Assembly (NCBI GenBank): GCA_947463445.1
Contig: CANHRS010000003.1
Span: 1-64,000 of the forward strand
DNA length: 64,000 nucleotides
Direction: 5' to 3'
From: Flavobacteriia bacterium
GTDB lineage: Bacteria; Bacteroidota; Bacteroidia; Flavobacteriales_D; Crocinitomicaceae
Both the position numbers and the translations under genes were made by a program. Below are positions 27,926 through 37,091 of the stretch, in pieces; the first letter of the stretch is position 1, and each line of letters begins with the position of its first letter. Under the pieces are notes generated by a model. The model saw only the letters and a program-made list of their open reading frames with translations. It did no database searches and was not told the origin of the DNA.

Positions 27926-29758
27926 CTACATCTGATCTTCAATATCTAACTTATCTCCGCGTAATATACGCAAGCGTTTTCGAGCCTCTACAACATATAG
28001 ACTCCCTTTATATTGGAAGATGATTTTTTTGTAGTTTTCAATCGCTTTCTCTTTATCTCCTAAATGATTTTCGTAGATATCTCCCAACTGAAATAAGGCA
28101 TCATCCGCTAAAATATCCTCCGAATACGATTTGAGAAGTTTTTCTAAATAAAGAATTGCTTCTTTCCAATTTCCTTGTTGCTGAAATGCTTGTGCTTTTC
28201 GTAATAATATTTCATCCGCTAAACCATGGTATGGAAATGCAGTTAAAATAGAATCATACAAAACAAACGCTTGACTATACTTTTGTTGTTCTAATAAAAG
28301 ATCTGCTTGCGCAAATTGATGCATTGCGGTATAGTTACTATCCAAACCATAATTATCTGTAATTAATAACGATAATTTCAGCGCATCGTTTGCAATCAAT
28401 TTAGAAGTGGATTGTTTCAAAATATCCAGTTGGGATTGTGCAAATTGAAAATCACCATCGTAATAAAAAACACGTGCATTTTTAAATTTTGCTTCAAAAC
28501 CAATCGTTTCAAATTTATAATCATTGTCAATTTGCATATACAGCAGAGATGCTTCCCATATTTCATTTTTCAAGACATAAAAATCAGCAAGTACCATTTT
28601 TATCTCCGAGCTCTGGATAGCAGACAATCCAGGAAGTAACATTATTTCTCGCAATAAGGTAATTGCTTCATCGACTTGATTGGCATATAAACCTTGAATT
28701 TGTGCCAATTCTTTTAATATAGTAATCGTGTTTCGGGACTTTCCAAGTCTTTGAATAACCTCTTTATAATTGGTGATAATGGATTGAAGCGTGTCTACTG
28801 ACAAATTACGTTTTTCCGTCACTTCTAAAAAATATGTGTGTAGGATAGCATTTTCAGACATAAAATGAAAGCCCTTCTCCTTACCATGTGTTAACACATA
28901 CTTATACCCTTTACGTGCGAGTACATAATCCTTATTTTGAGCAAATACGCTTGCTAATTCATATACTCGGTACCCTGTATTATTTTCCCGTTTATCCAAT
29001 GCCTGCGCCTGCGTTAAAGCCAATGCAAATTGTTTGCGTTGCGTAAAATACCATTGCAGCATTTCTGCATATATCAAGTCACTCGAACGAGATTGCGAAA
29101 GATCAATTAACGCTTCTTTCACTAAATCAGAAGTTGGATTATTGGCTTGCGTAAAATCGATACGTTGTGCTAAAGCAGTCTGAACTTGTTCTTTAAATTC
29201 ACTATTAATCTCCAATAAATCTAGGTATTCCTCCACCATCTTTTGGTTTTGATTCAATTGCGCATACACATCTGCAAATTGCAAGTGTAACGGATAGGAA
29301 TCCTCTAAATTTTTTCGTCCTTTTTCTAAAATCTGTAAACAAAGTTCAAATTTCCCTTTCTCTTTAAACGCTTTATATACCTCCAACACTTTAACACTAG
29401 AAGTAGCATTTTCTTCTATTAATCGTTGAAAAATTTTATTTGCTGCTTTTTGTTCTTCATGAGTTTCATAATACTCGGCCAATAAAATGGGATAATCTAC
29501 CGTATATGGATCGAAATCGATTTGTTTTTTGAGTGTCTTTTCTGCTTCGCGGTCTTTTTTAGTTTTAATTAAACACGTGTAATAGCGAAGAAACGTGAAT
29601 TTACTATTCTCTTTTAGAAATACCTGTTGGCAATATGGGAGTGCTTTCTCAAAATCGCCACTTGAATAATAGTATTGCGCTAATTGCTGATCTGTGCTCA
29701 CTTGTGTCAACCCAGAAAGTGTAACAAGTAAAAACAAGAAAAGAATGCAAGTACGCAT
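27926..29758 (-). CDS. Secreted TPR-repeat protein
   Basis: Signal peptide, multiple TPR-like helices (e.g. AILYLEKLLKSYSEDILADDALFQLGDIYENHLGDKEKAIENYKKIIFQYKGS). Confidence 0.8.
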   Translation of the reverse strand: MRTCILFLFLLVTLSGLTQVSTDQQLAQYYYSSGDFEKALPYCQQVFLKENSKFTFLRYYTCLIKTKKDREAEKTLKKQIDFDPYTVDYPILLAEYYETHEEQKAANKIFQRLIEENATSSVKVLEVYKAFKEKGKFELCLQILEKGRKNLEDSYPLHLQFADVYAQLNQNQKMVEEYLDLLEINSEFKEQVQTALAQRIDFTQANNPTSDLVKEALIDLSQSRSSDLIYAEMLQWYFTQRKQFALALTQAQALDKRENNTGYRVYELASVFAQNKDYVLARKGYKYVLTHGKEKGFHFMSENAILHTYFLEVTEKRNLSVDTLQSIITNYKEVIQRLGKSRNTITILKELAQIQGLYANQVDEAITLLREIMLLPGLSAIQSSEIKMVLADFYVLKNEIWEASLLYMQIDNDYKFETIGFEAKFKNARVFYYDGDFQFAQSQLDILKQSTSKLIANDALKLSLLITDNYGLDSNYTAMHQFAQADLLLEQQKYSQAFVLYDSILTAFPYHGLADEILLRKAQAFQQQGNWKEAILYLEKLLKSYSEDILADDALFQLGDIYENHLGDKEKAIENYKKIIFQYKGSLYVVEARKRLRILRGDKLDIEDQM

Positions 29759-29763
29759 AGAAT

Positions 29764-30309
29764 TTATTTTTTTGCTAATTCATCCGCAAATTTTTCTACT
29801 GCGTCTTTAACTTGCGCATAAGCGCGAATATTATCTTTTTGCAACTTGGTCATATCATCGATAATCTGTTGCAAATTATCTACCTTATCATTTTCAAACG
29901 CTAGAAACTTATCATAATTAGCTCTATCACCATCTCCATTTTTGATATCATTCATAAGATTGGCAATGGAATTTTTAACTTTTTGTGAGCCAAACAGAAT
30001 TTTTTCACCGTAGGTTTCAGACAAATTAAGCTTTTTGTAAATACGATTATAGGTGTCCAATTTCTTTGCCATGACGATCGAGAGCGTGTCATCCTCAATA
30101 TCAAATTTAACTCGATATTTTAACTCTTTCATGGTATAAATAATCTCCGAAACGTTATCTTTTTTTAATGCTTCATACTCGCGTTGAATGTGATCTACTC
30201 GTTTATCTAAGATGGAGAGTTCTTCCAATTGTTGTTTTTTTGCTACATCATGACAAGCAACAAATAATAACGAAATGATAAAAAAGATTAAAAATTTCAT
30301 GAGATACAA
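29764..30309 (-). CDS. Hypothetical lipoprotein, coiled-coil-like
   Basis: FIISLLFVACHD lipobox, charged helical sequence, 5 nt upstream of the TPR gene. Confidence 0.6.
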   Translation of the reverse strand: MYLMKFLIFFIISLLFVACHDVAKKQQLEELSILDKRVDHIQREYEALKKDNVSEIIYTMKELKYRVKFDIEDDTLSIVMAKKLDTYNRIYKKLNLSETYGEKILFGSQKVKNSIANLMNDIKNGDGDRANYDKFLAFENDKVDNLQQIIDDMTKLQKDNIRAYAQVKDAVEKFADELAKK

Positions 30310-30498
30310 ACTTGATATTTTATACTGCGAAAATACGACTTTATTTTTCTTTTCATATTGATAAAAAGCATAATCTAATCCGTATAATTAAAAAGATAAA
30401 TTTTCAGCATGTTTAATTCCGTGTATCTTGTCACTCATTTTTAGTGATTTTTGATTGACAAAAACCGATAAAATCATCCTTACTAATAATATAGAATA

Positions 30499-30537
30499 AA
30501 AAAAGGCTGCTCAATATAGTATTGAGCAGCCTTTTTC
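30499..30537 (-). terminator. Strong terminator downstream of the LamG/cohesin/dockerin gene
   Basis: Perfect stem AAAAAGGCTGCTCAAT / ATTGAGCAGCCTTTTT with loop ATAGT. Confidence 0.9.
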
Positions 30538-30558
30538 GTGTACATTACACGCATTTTT

Positions 30559-32829
30559 CTACTCTAACACGATCTGTTTCGTTTGAATACTTTCGTTGTT
30601 TGCATCCACAATATGTACTAGATACATTCCTTTTACTCCGAGGGCTTTCATTGAAACTTCCATGCTTGAAGTGTTTACCTTTTGGTTATATACCTCTTTT
30701 CCTTGCACATCTACAATACGTAGTGTTTTTCCATGTGCATTGGTGATAGTAACCACATCTTTGGTAGGATTTGGATACACAATTACTGCCTCTTGATCGA
30801 TCGTAGTAAGACCTGCAGCTTTCCCGTAACTTAACGATTTCTCTTGCGCATTTGCTACGATATCTAATGTTCCTTGTAGGTTTTCATTCGTTAAAATTGG
30901 AATCACTAAAAACGGTTCGTTTTCTACTAAAGGTGTTGTAGCTGCCAAACCAACCTTGTACGTTGTTGAAGTGATGTTGCTCGCTACTAACGCACTTTTA
31001 TCTTTCACCTCTGGTTGACCAAATACATTGAAATTATCCTTCATATACACATTAAATGCATACAAGGATCCAGTAGCTCTAAACACCAATTGGTTTCCTT
31101 CTTGCGCTACCGTAACATTTGCTGTTGGTGTTTCTCCACCACGTTTTTTTGCATCTGCAGGGAAGGCAGCAATTTGACCAATTGACTTTTGTAAAATCAA
31201 CGAAGCGTCGTTTGCTGTAACGTTCCCTACCGTATCTACGTTTGCCACTGCGATTCTCCAATTTGACCAAGGCAAGGGATCCATGGTAGGTAGTGGATTT
31301 AAACCTACAGAATATTGTAATGCTAAAGCAGCGTCGTATGCTCTCACAAATGAGTTCGTGTCAACATCTCCAAATAACGTTGGTAGTACGCTAAAGCTTG
31401 CGTTTTGTGTTGGGGTAGCAACAATTGCATTACCTCCTAAGTCTTTCCCGGTTACTAAAGTTACGTTTACAGCGCCATTACCTTTTTCTACTACCCACCA
31501 AAAGGTATAGGTGGTATCATTTACTTTTGTAAGGTTTGTGTTAGACAAGGTGTTTTGTCCTGTTAAATTCAATTGCGGAACAGGTGAAACAGTCATTTTC
31601 TCATTGAAATTCACAGTAATCAATAAAGAATCTCCTTTACGCACAGGATTTTGCGTATACGTGATTTTCGCAGTTGGCGGTGTAACATCCAAGGTAGTTA
31701 CGGTATCGGATTTTAAACTGGTAATGGTAGTATTGTTATACATAAAATTAGCTAAGCCAAAAACCCCTTGTCCTGTGGTATTATTCGCTTTGAACTTCAA
31801 CTTTACCAAACTACCAGCACCACTCAATGCTGTTTGAGACATATACCCTACTTGTAGTAAACCATTCTTACTTTTATTGATACCTACGGTGCCAACAGGA
31901 TTTAACGTACCAACTAAATTGCTCCCTACATAAGTGAAACGCGTTGTATCAAAGGAAAAATCTGTTTGGTAAGCGATAACATTGTCTGCTGTGTTTAATG
32001 CTTCTGTGCTAATAGATAATTCTACTTCTTGGTTTTGATTTACCGTTGCTGGTGCATCTACGAAAACCTTGGTGGATGCTAACGCAGATTGAGTAGATCC
32101 AGTATATAGGGCGGTGATTTCTTGTTCTGAAAGTGCGCGGTTGTAGATGGCGATGTCGTCGAGTTGGCCGTTAAAAAATGCATTTCTGATATTATTATAA
32201 TCATATTTACTTCCAAAAAGTAAAGGCCTTGAATTTGAAAATTCACCGCAAACATTTGTTGTTTTACTTTGTAATTTTCCATCAACATATATCTTTAAAA
32301 CACCATTTTCCTTTATGCTAATAACATTTGACCATACATTTAATTTTGTATCATTATCTGATTCTAAAAAATCACCGCATGTGTTTCCTCCACCTAACTG
32401 ACTCCAAACTAATTGCGGTTTATTATTAGGAATTGAGCCTAATGTAGATCGATAACCTAATGTATTACTATTGTAATCCGATTTACAAACCATTACATAT
32501 TCATTAGTTGAATTTGGTTTAATCATTATTTTGTACCAAACCGAGATGGTAAAATTATTTAAATTAAATATGTTATTATTACCGCAGTCTATATCATTTT
32601 GTTTTCCATCAAAACTATACGCACTATTTGCCTTCCCATTTCTATCCGCTGTCAACGTTGCGCCATTCACTGTTCCATTATTTCCATTTCCACTTTCATC
32701 ATTCGCATTTCCGTTAAACGGCCACCAACCAACAAGACCATTTGTTGGAACATAAGAAGGTACATTTTGTGCCATTACATTCGATGCGAATACAAGGACA
32801 ACTATTAATTTAACGTAGTTTTTAAGCAT
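30559..32829 (-). CDS. Secreted multidomain protein: LamG-like, cohesin-like, Ig-like and dockerin-like regions plus T9SS type A sorting domain
   Basis: LVGWWPFNGNANDESGNGNNG (LamG); VNQNQEVELSISTEALNTADNVIAYQTDFSFDT (cohesin-like); GDVDTNSFVRAYDAALALQYSVG...ANVDTVGNVTANDASLILQKSIG (dockerin-like); VYPNPTKDVVTI... C-terminus (T9SS). Confidence 0.82.
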   Translation of the reverse strand: MLKNYVKLIVVLVFASNVMAQNVPSYVPTNGLVGWWPFNGNANDESGNGNNGTVNGATLTADRNGKANSAYSFDGKQNDIDCGNNNIFNLNNFTISVWYKIMIKPNSTNEYVMVCKSDYNSNTLGYRSTLGSIPNNKPQLVWSQLGGGNTCGDFLESDNDTKLNVWSNVISIKENGVLKIYVDGKLQSKTTNVCGEFSNSRPLLFGSKYDYNNIRNAFFNGQLDDIAIYNRALSEQEITALYTGSTQSALASTKVFVDAPATVNQNQEVELSISTEALNTADNVIAYQTDFSFDTTRFTYVGSNLVGTLNPVGTVGINKSKNGLLQVGYMSQTALSGAGSLVKLKFKANNTTGQGVFGLANFMYNNTTITSLKSDTVTTLDVTPPTAKITYTQNPVRKGDSLLITVNFNEKMTVSPVPQLNLTGQNTLSNTNLTKVNDTTYTFWWVVEKGNGAVNVTLVTGKDLGGNAIVATPTQNASFSVLPTLFGDVDTNSFVRAYDAALALQYSVGLNPLPTMDPLPWSNWRIAVANVDTVGNVTANDASLILQKSIGQIAAFPADAKKRGGETPTANVTVAQEGNQLVFRATGSLYAFNVYMKDNFNVFGQPEVKDKSALVASNITSTTYKVGLAATTPLVENEPFLVIPILTNENLQGTLDIVANAQEKSLSYGKAAGLTTIDQEAVIVYPNPTKDVVTITNAHGKTLRIVDVQGKEVYNQKVNTSSMEVSMKALGVKGMYLVHIVDANNESIQTKQIVLE

Positions 32830-32965
32830 ATTTTTGAGAATTTAGATTTAAACAAAAATATACACAATCTAACATATATTAAACACTTATGATTATTTTT
32901 TTAAAAAATTTGTAGAAATAGCACACATCGGTACAAAATAATATAAAATGAAAATGAATGATGCA

Positions 32966-32990
32966 GGGGAGGTAGCTTAGTGGGAAGAGA
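32966..32990 (+). other. Possible 5'-half tRNA relic
   Basis: GGGGAGG-TA-GCTTAGTGGGAAGAGA resembles a tRNA acceptor 5' strand, T8-A9 and D-arm; no anticodon or T-arm follows. Confidence 0.35.
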
Positions 32991-32993
32991 AAT

Positions 32994-33027
32994 TATGCAA
33001 TTTTTTAACACAAAGGGAAGCTAATTG
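32994..33027. repeat. Diverged copy of the 33-bp array unit overlapping the 3' end of the DUF4143 gene
   Basis: TATGCAATTTTTTAACACAAAGGGAAGCTAATTG compared with array TATGCAATTTTTCGATTTTTTATACACAAAGCGAACCCAATT. Confidence 0.65.
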
Positions 33028-34373
33028 TTCCCTTTTTCGTTGACTAACATCTCCAAATACGTGGGCAATTGTGATGCTAAATAATATGGCAGATTCATTA
33101 AGATATATTCTTTTTTACCAGGAGTAATTGCTTGTTCAATACTAAAATTTCCTGCATATAATCGAACAGCAAAAGGATGATTAGAGCGATCAATAAACTG
33201 ATGAAGCGATCTCAAAGTACCTGTCGGACCACTTTTAATTTCAATTGGAATAACATATTTTCCATGCTGATAGATTAAATCAACTTCAGAATTACTATCT
33301 TTTTCTTCCCTAACCCAAAAATTTGGCTTGTAAATTTGATCATCGTGAATAGCTATTATTTCTTGATAAACAATATGTTGAATAATTAATCCTTTGTGAA
33401 AATTACTGAAATTATTTACTAAAAGCATTTCGCCTTGAAGAGATAAGATTTGATTCAAAAGTCCTGTGTCTAAAAACTGTAGTCGAGGTCGCTTTTTTAA
33501 ATCTGCTTGAATGGGAGGCTGTAAGCTCGTTGAGGGATAGATTAATTGTATGATTTTTGCTAAATCAATCGTTCTTAAAGCTTCGCCAACTTCTCGAGAG
33601 CGATAGTTTGAATTTCCAAAGCCTTCAAATTTGATTCTATCTGACTCAAATGGGGCAGAATCGATAACATGGTATATTACTTTTCTATCCAATTCTTTCG
33701 AAGTATATTTCACAACATCGTCTTTATATGCTTGCCAAAGATTTTTATAAGTTTTTTTTAATTGAGAGATGTTTTTGGTTTCCACATAATTCTTAACAAT
33801 TTCTGGCATTCCTCCAATCAATAAATATTCATGAAACAAGTTTAGTAGTGTGGAATGTGCAAACGCAGGTATAGGTTTAGTATTTACTATTTCCAACGCA
33901 GCTAAATTATCTGTTGCACCTAAAAATTCTATAAAATTTAAGGGGTGTAAATAAAGATAGTCTACTCTGCCTACTGGAAAATTAGGTACTTTTTTTAATG
34001 CAAACTCCAACAATGATCCTGCGGCTATCACGTAAATGTCCGGTCTTTCTTCATAAAAATAACGAAGAAGTTGAATTGCTTTTGGAGACTCTTGAATTTC
34101 ATCAATAAAAAATAAAGTCGTTTTTTTATTCTCAATTTTACGTTTTAATAGAAATGCGCTATTAATAATTGTATGTACATCATCTACCACAAATAAATTT
34201 AGATCACTTTCTTTTTCTAAGTTTAATTCGATATAATTATCAAATTCCTTTGCAAATTCTCGGACAATAGTTGTTTTACCAACCTGCCTAGCACCACGTA
34301 AAAGTAAAGGTTTGCGAAACTTATCGTTTTTCCACGCAATAAGTTTACTATAGGAATTACGCTTAATTGACAT
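33021..34373 (-). CDS. AAA ATPase (AAA_14) with C-terminal DUF4143 and PD-(D/E)XK-like motif
   Basis: Walker A LLLRGARQVGKTT, Walker B TLFFIDEIQESP, C-terminal NSEVDLIYQHGKYVIPIEIKSG. Confidence 0.92.
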   Translation of the reverse strand: MSIKRNSYSKLIAWKNDKFRKPLLLRGARQVGKTTIVREFAKEFDNYIELNLEKESDLNLFVVDDVHTIINSAFLLKRKIENKKTTLFFIDEIQESPKAIQLLRYFYEERPDIYVIAAGSLLEFALKKVPNFPVGRVDYLYLHPLNFIEFLGATDNLAALEIVNTKPIPAFAHSTLLNLFHEYLLIGGMPEIVKNYVETKNISQLKKTYKNLWQAYKDDVVKYTSKELDRKVIYHVIDSAPFESDRIKFEGFGNSNYRSREVGEALRTIDLAKIIQLIYPSTSLQPPIQADLKKRPRLQFLDTGLLNQILSLQGEMLLVNNFSNFHKGLIIQHIVYQEIIAIHDDQIYKPNFWVREEKDSNSEVDLIYQHGKYVIPIEIKSGPTGTLRSLHQFIDRSNHPFAVRLYAGNFSIEQAITPGKKEYILMNLPYYLASQLPTYLEMLVNEKGNN

Positions 34374-34398
34374 AGAGAATGAAATTAAAATTCGTAAT

Positions 34399-34406
34399 CA
34401 AATATA
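34399..34406 (-). promoter_or_regulatory. Possible Bacteroidota -7 box of the AAA_14/DUF4143 gene
   Basis: Minus-strand TATATTTG between the repeat array and the start codon. Confidence 0.5.
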
Positions 34407-34416
34407 CTATTTTTAA

Positions 34417-34534
34417 CACAAAGCGAACCCAATTTTAGTGTTTTTTTGTCACAAAGAGTATGCAATTTTTCGATTTTTTATACACAAAGCGAACCCAATT
34501 TTAGTTTTTTTTTGTCATAAAGCGAACCCAATAT
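34417..34534. repeat. Tandem array of four 33-bp units (CAYAAAG-N6-CAATTTT plus T-tract)
   Basis: Unit starts at 34417, 34450, 34483 and 34516, spaced exactly 33 nt; N6 words CGAACC, AGTATG, CGAACC, CGAACC; last unit degenerates. Confidence 0.95.
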
Positions 34535-34569
34535 TCAGATGGTTGTCCATATTGATCTTCATTAAATTA

Positions 34570-35934
34570 TTAAGAAAAAAGTGCTTTTAACACCTCATCA
34601 ATTCGACTACACATAATTAGTTCTATTGTGTGATTTTTTTGCGTGATCCCTTTGTTAAATGAAGAAATGATGATTTTTTCAAATCCTAACTTTTCTGCTT
34701 CCGAAATACGTTGTTCGATTCTATTCACTGGACGAATTTCTCCAGATAAACCTACCTCTGCGGATAAACAAATATTTTTTGGCACTGGTAAATCCGCATT
34801 AGATGACAATACCGATGCAACTACCGCTAAATCAATCGCTGGATCATCTACACGTATACCTCCAGCAATGTTTAAAAAAACATCTTTAGCTCCAAGTTTA
34901 AACCCACAACGTTTTTCCATAACAGCTAACAACATATTTAATCTACGCAAATCAAACCCTGTCGAAGAGCGTTGTGGAGTTCCATATGCTGCAGTACTAA
35001 CCAATGCTTGCACTTCTATCAACATTGGTCGAAGTCCCTCTAAAGTGGATGCAATAGAAATTCCACTCAAGGTAGCATCCGTGTTAGTAATCAAAATTTC
35101 GGACGGATTTTCAACCTGACGAAGTCCAGAACCTAACATTTCATAAATACCTAATTCATTCGTGCTTCCAAATCTATTTTTAATGGTACGTAACAAACGA
35201 TATACATGATTACGATCGCCTTCAAACTGCAATACCACGTCTACCATGTGTTCCAAAACTTTTGGTCCAGCTAAAGCGCCTTCTTTCGTGATGTGTCCAA
35301 TTAAAAATACCGGAACTTCCGTTTGTTTGGCATAGCGTAACAATTGGGCAGTACATTCACGCACTTGGGAAATACTTCCTGGAGAACTCTCTATATGTGA
35401 ACTATATAACGTTTGAATAGAGTCAATAACCAATAATTGCGGTTTTATTTCCTCCGTTTGTAAAAAGATATTTTGAAGATTTGTTTCTGTTAGAATAAAA
35501 CATTCGTTGTTATCTAATCCGATACGTTCTGCACGCATTTTTATTTGTTGCTCGCTTTCTTCCCCTGAAACATACAGAATACGCAAGTTTTTTTCAGTCA
35601 CCGCTAGCTGAAGCATCAAGGTAGATTTACCAATTCCTGGTTCTCCGCCAAAAAGAATTAAAGATCCTGGCACCAAACCTTCACCTAAAACTCGATTTAA
35701 CTCTTTGTCATGGAGTATAATACGTGATTCTGCACGATGTACAATATCTTGAACCGCTTGTGGTTTGGCAGTTTTACCATTGCTAGTTGAAAATGCAACT
35801 ACCGATGAATCATTGTTGCCAATAATTTCTTCCACAAAGGTGTTCCATTCCGAGCAAGAAGGACATTTACCTAACCATTTGGGAGTTTGGTGTCCACAAT
35901 TTTGACAAAAAAATGCTGTTTTTATTTTAGCCAT
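34570..35934 (-). CDS. radA: DNA repair protein RadA
   Basis: FFCQNCGHQTPKWLGKCPSCSEWNTF zinc finger, GGEPGIGKSTL, KNRFGSTNELGIYEM; MAKIKTAFFCQNC start at 35934 preferred over 35958. Confidence 0.96.
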   Translation of the reverse strand: MAKIKTAFFCQNCGHQTPKWLGKCPSCSEWNTFVEEIIGNNDSSVVAFSTSNGKTAKPQAVQDIVHRAESRIILHDKELNRVLGEGLVPGSLILFGGEPGIGKSTLMLQLAVTEKNLRILYVSGEESEQQIKMRAERIGLDNNECFILTETNLQNIFLQTEEIKPQLLVIDSIQTLYSSHIESSPGSISQVRECTAQLLRYAKQTEVPVFLIGHITKEGALAGPKVLEHMVDVVLQFEGDRNHVYRLLRTIKNRFGSTNELGIYEMLGSGLRQVENPSEILITNTDATLSGISIASTLEGLRPMLIEVQALVSTAAYGTPQRSSTGFDLRRLNMLLAVMEKRCGFKLGAKDVFLNIAGGIRVDDPAIDLAVVASVLSSNADLPVPKNICLSAEVGLSGEIRPVNRIEQRISEAEKLGFEKIIISSFNKGITQKNHTIELIMCSRIDEVLKALFS

Positions 35935-35938
35935 AGTC

Positions 35939-35979
35939 AAAATTAAGACAAAAGACAATTAGACAATAGAAGAAAGACT
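35939..35979 (-). repeat. Approximately heptameric array immediately upstream of radA
   Basis: Minus strand GTCTTTC|TTCTATT|GTCTAATT|GTCTTTT|GTCTTAA. Confidence 0.7.
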
Positions 35980-36270
35980 TAATTTTCATACAAAATTGTA
36001 TTTACCTAAATTTCTTCTTTTTCTATTGAATTACTAGGTTCATCCACGAACTTAAAATTTTTATACTAGATTTTAGTAATATTTAAAGGTAGAGATTTTA
36101 AGAACAAGCGAAAGCAATCAAGTCAATAAAATCATCTTAAGCAAAATATTTTAACGCTATTCAAAATTTTTACAAGAAAAATAAGAACCAACTATTTATC
36201 TCTTCCTATATAAAAGTCTAAAAATACTTCACTTAAAATAATTATTATCTTTACTTTCAAATTATTATAC

Positions 36271-37053
36271 GTGAAAAAAGTCAGTTTCTTAATTTTTCTA
36301 TTAAGTGTTTTAAGTTCTTGCATAGTATACAGAATGCATAAATTAACCCATAACCCTTCTGATAGCTACTTTGTAAAAGGAAAAAAATACCATTACAATA
36401 CATTTTATATTGACAGTTTAGGAGATACCATTGTTCGAGGAAAGTTAATCATAGCTCCAACTGGAAAACCTTGGATTGCGCAACCAGGAGTTCAAGAATC
36501 AGTAAATTATTATTATTTTGTAGATAGTTTGGAGTATGTCAAATTTATTGATCCTGAACCATTTTTTGCAAAAAGAAACAGCGACTATTTAGCAAAAAAG
36601 CATAAATTAAAATTTAATAAAAAAGAAAATACAGGTGGTTATATGAAAAGTAATTATTTCTACATCCATCCTCCTAGAACAAATCAATTTAGATTATTAT
36701 TTTATTCTCCACATCCATGGATGACTAATCAATTGTTAAATGACTCGTCTTATAATGAGTTTAATGTAGAATTAAAATTTTTTGGACCTATAATGTCACT
36801 AATGAGTATTTATAAGTTAAAACCAATTTCAAAATCCTCACTTCCTGCATTTCCTTCATCCATCAAAGTTTGGAAAGTGGATATCGATAGTAAAATGAAG
36901 TTCAAAGACACAACTAAAACGTATTATACTGGATTATATAATTCAACTGTTGAGGCTGAATTTTGCAAAGAGTTTGCATATATAAAGATGCATTATCGGT
37001 TTGAAAATGGAATACAAGTACTTTTCAACTTCGAAAAAATGACGGAAGAATAA
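36271..37053 (+). CDS. Hypothetical lipoprotein
   Basis: MKKVSFLIFLLSVLSSCIVY lipobox; start codon is GTG. Confidence 0.6.
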   Translation: MKKVSFLIFLLSVLSSCIVYRMHKLTHNPSDSYFVKGKKYHYNTFYIDSLGDTIVRGKLIIAPTGKPWIAQPGVQESVNYYYFVDSLEYVKFIDPEPFFAKRNSDYLAKKHKLKFNKKENTGGYMKSNYFYIHPPRTNQFRLLFYSPHPWMTNQLLNDSSYNEFNVELKFFGPIMSLMSIYKLKPISKSSLPAFPSSIKVWKVDIDSKMKFKDTTKTYYTGLYNSTVEAEFCKEFAYIKMHYRFENGIQVLFNFEKMTEE

Positions 37054-37091
37054 TTTAATGTTCGTTTCATACAATTTTAACAGATAAAAAG

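Noticed and set aside
31283-31837. Plus-strand ORFs opposite the LamG/cohesin gene
   Set aside because: Antisense shadow ORFs of a well supported multidomain CDS.
34411-34534. 33-bp array as a CRISPR
   Set aside because: Units abut without unique 30-40 bp spacers, only about 6 nt plus T-tract length vary, and there are no cas genes in the window.
34643-35119. 158-aa plus-strand ORF antisense to radA
   Set aside because: Entirely inside radA on the opposite strand; no family features.
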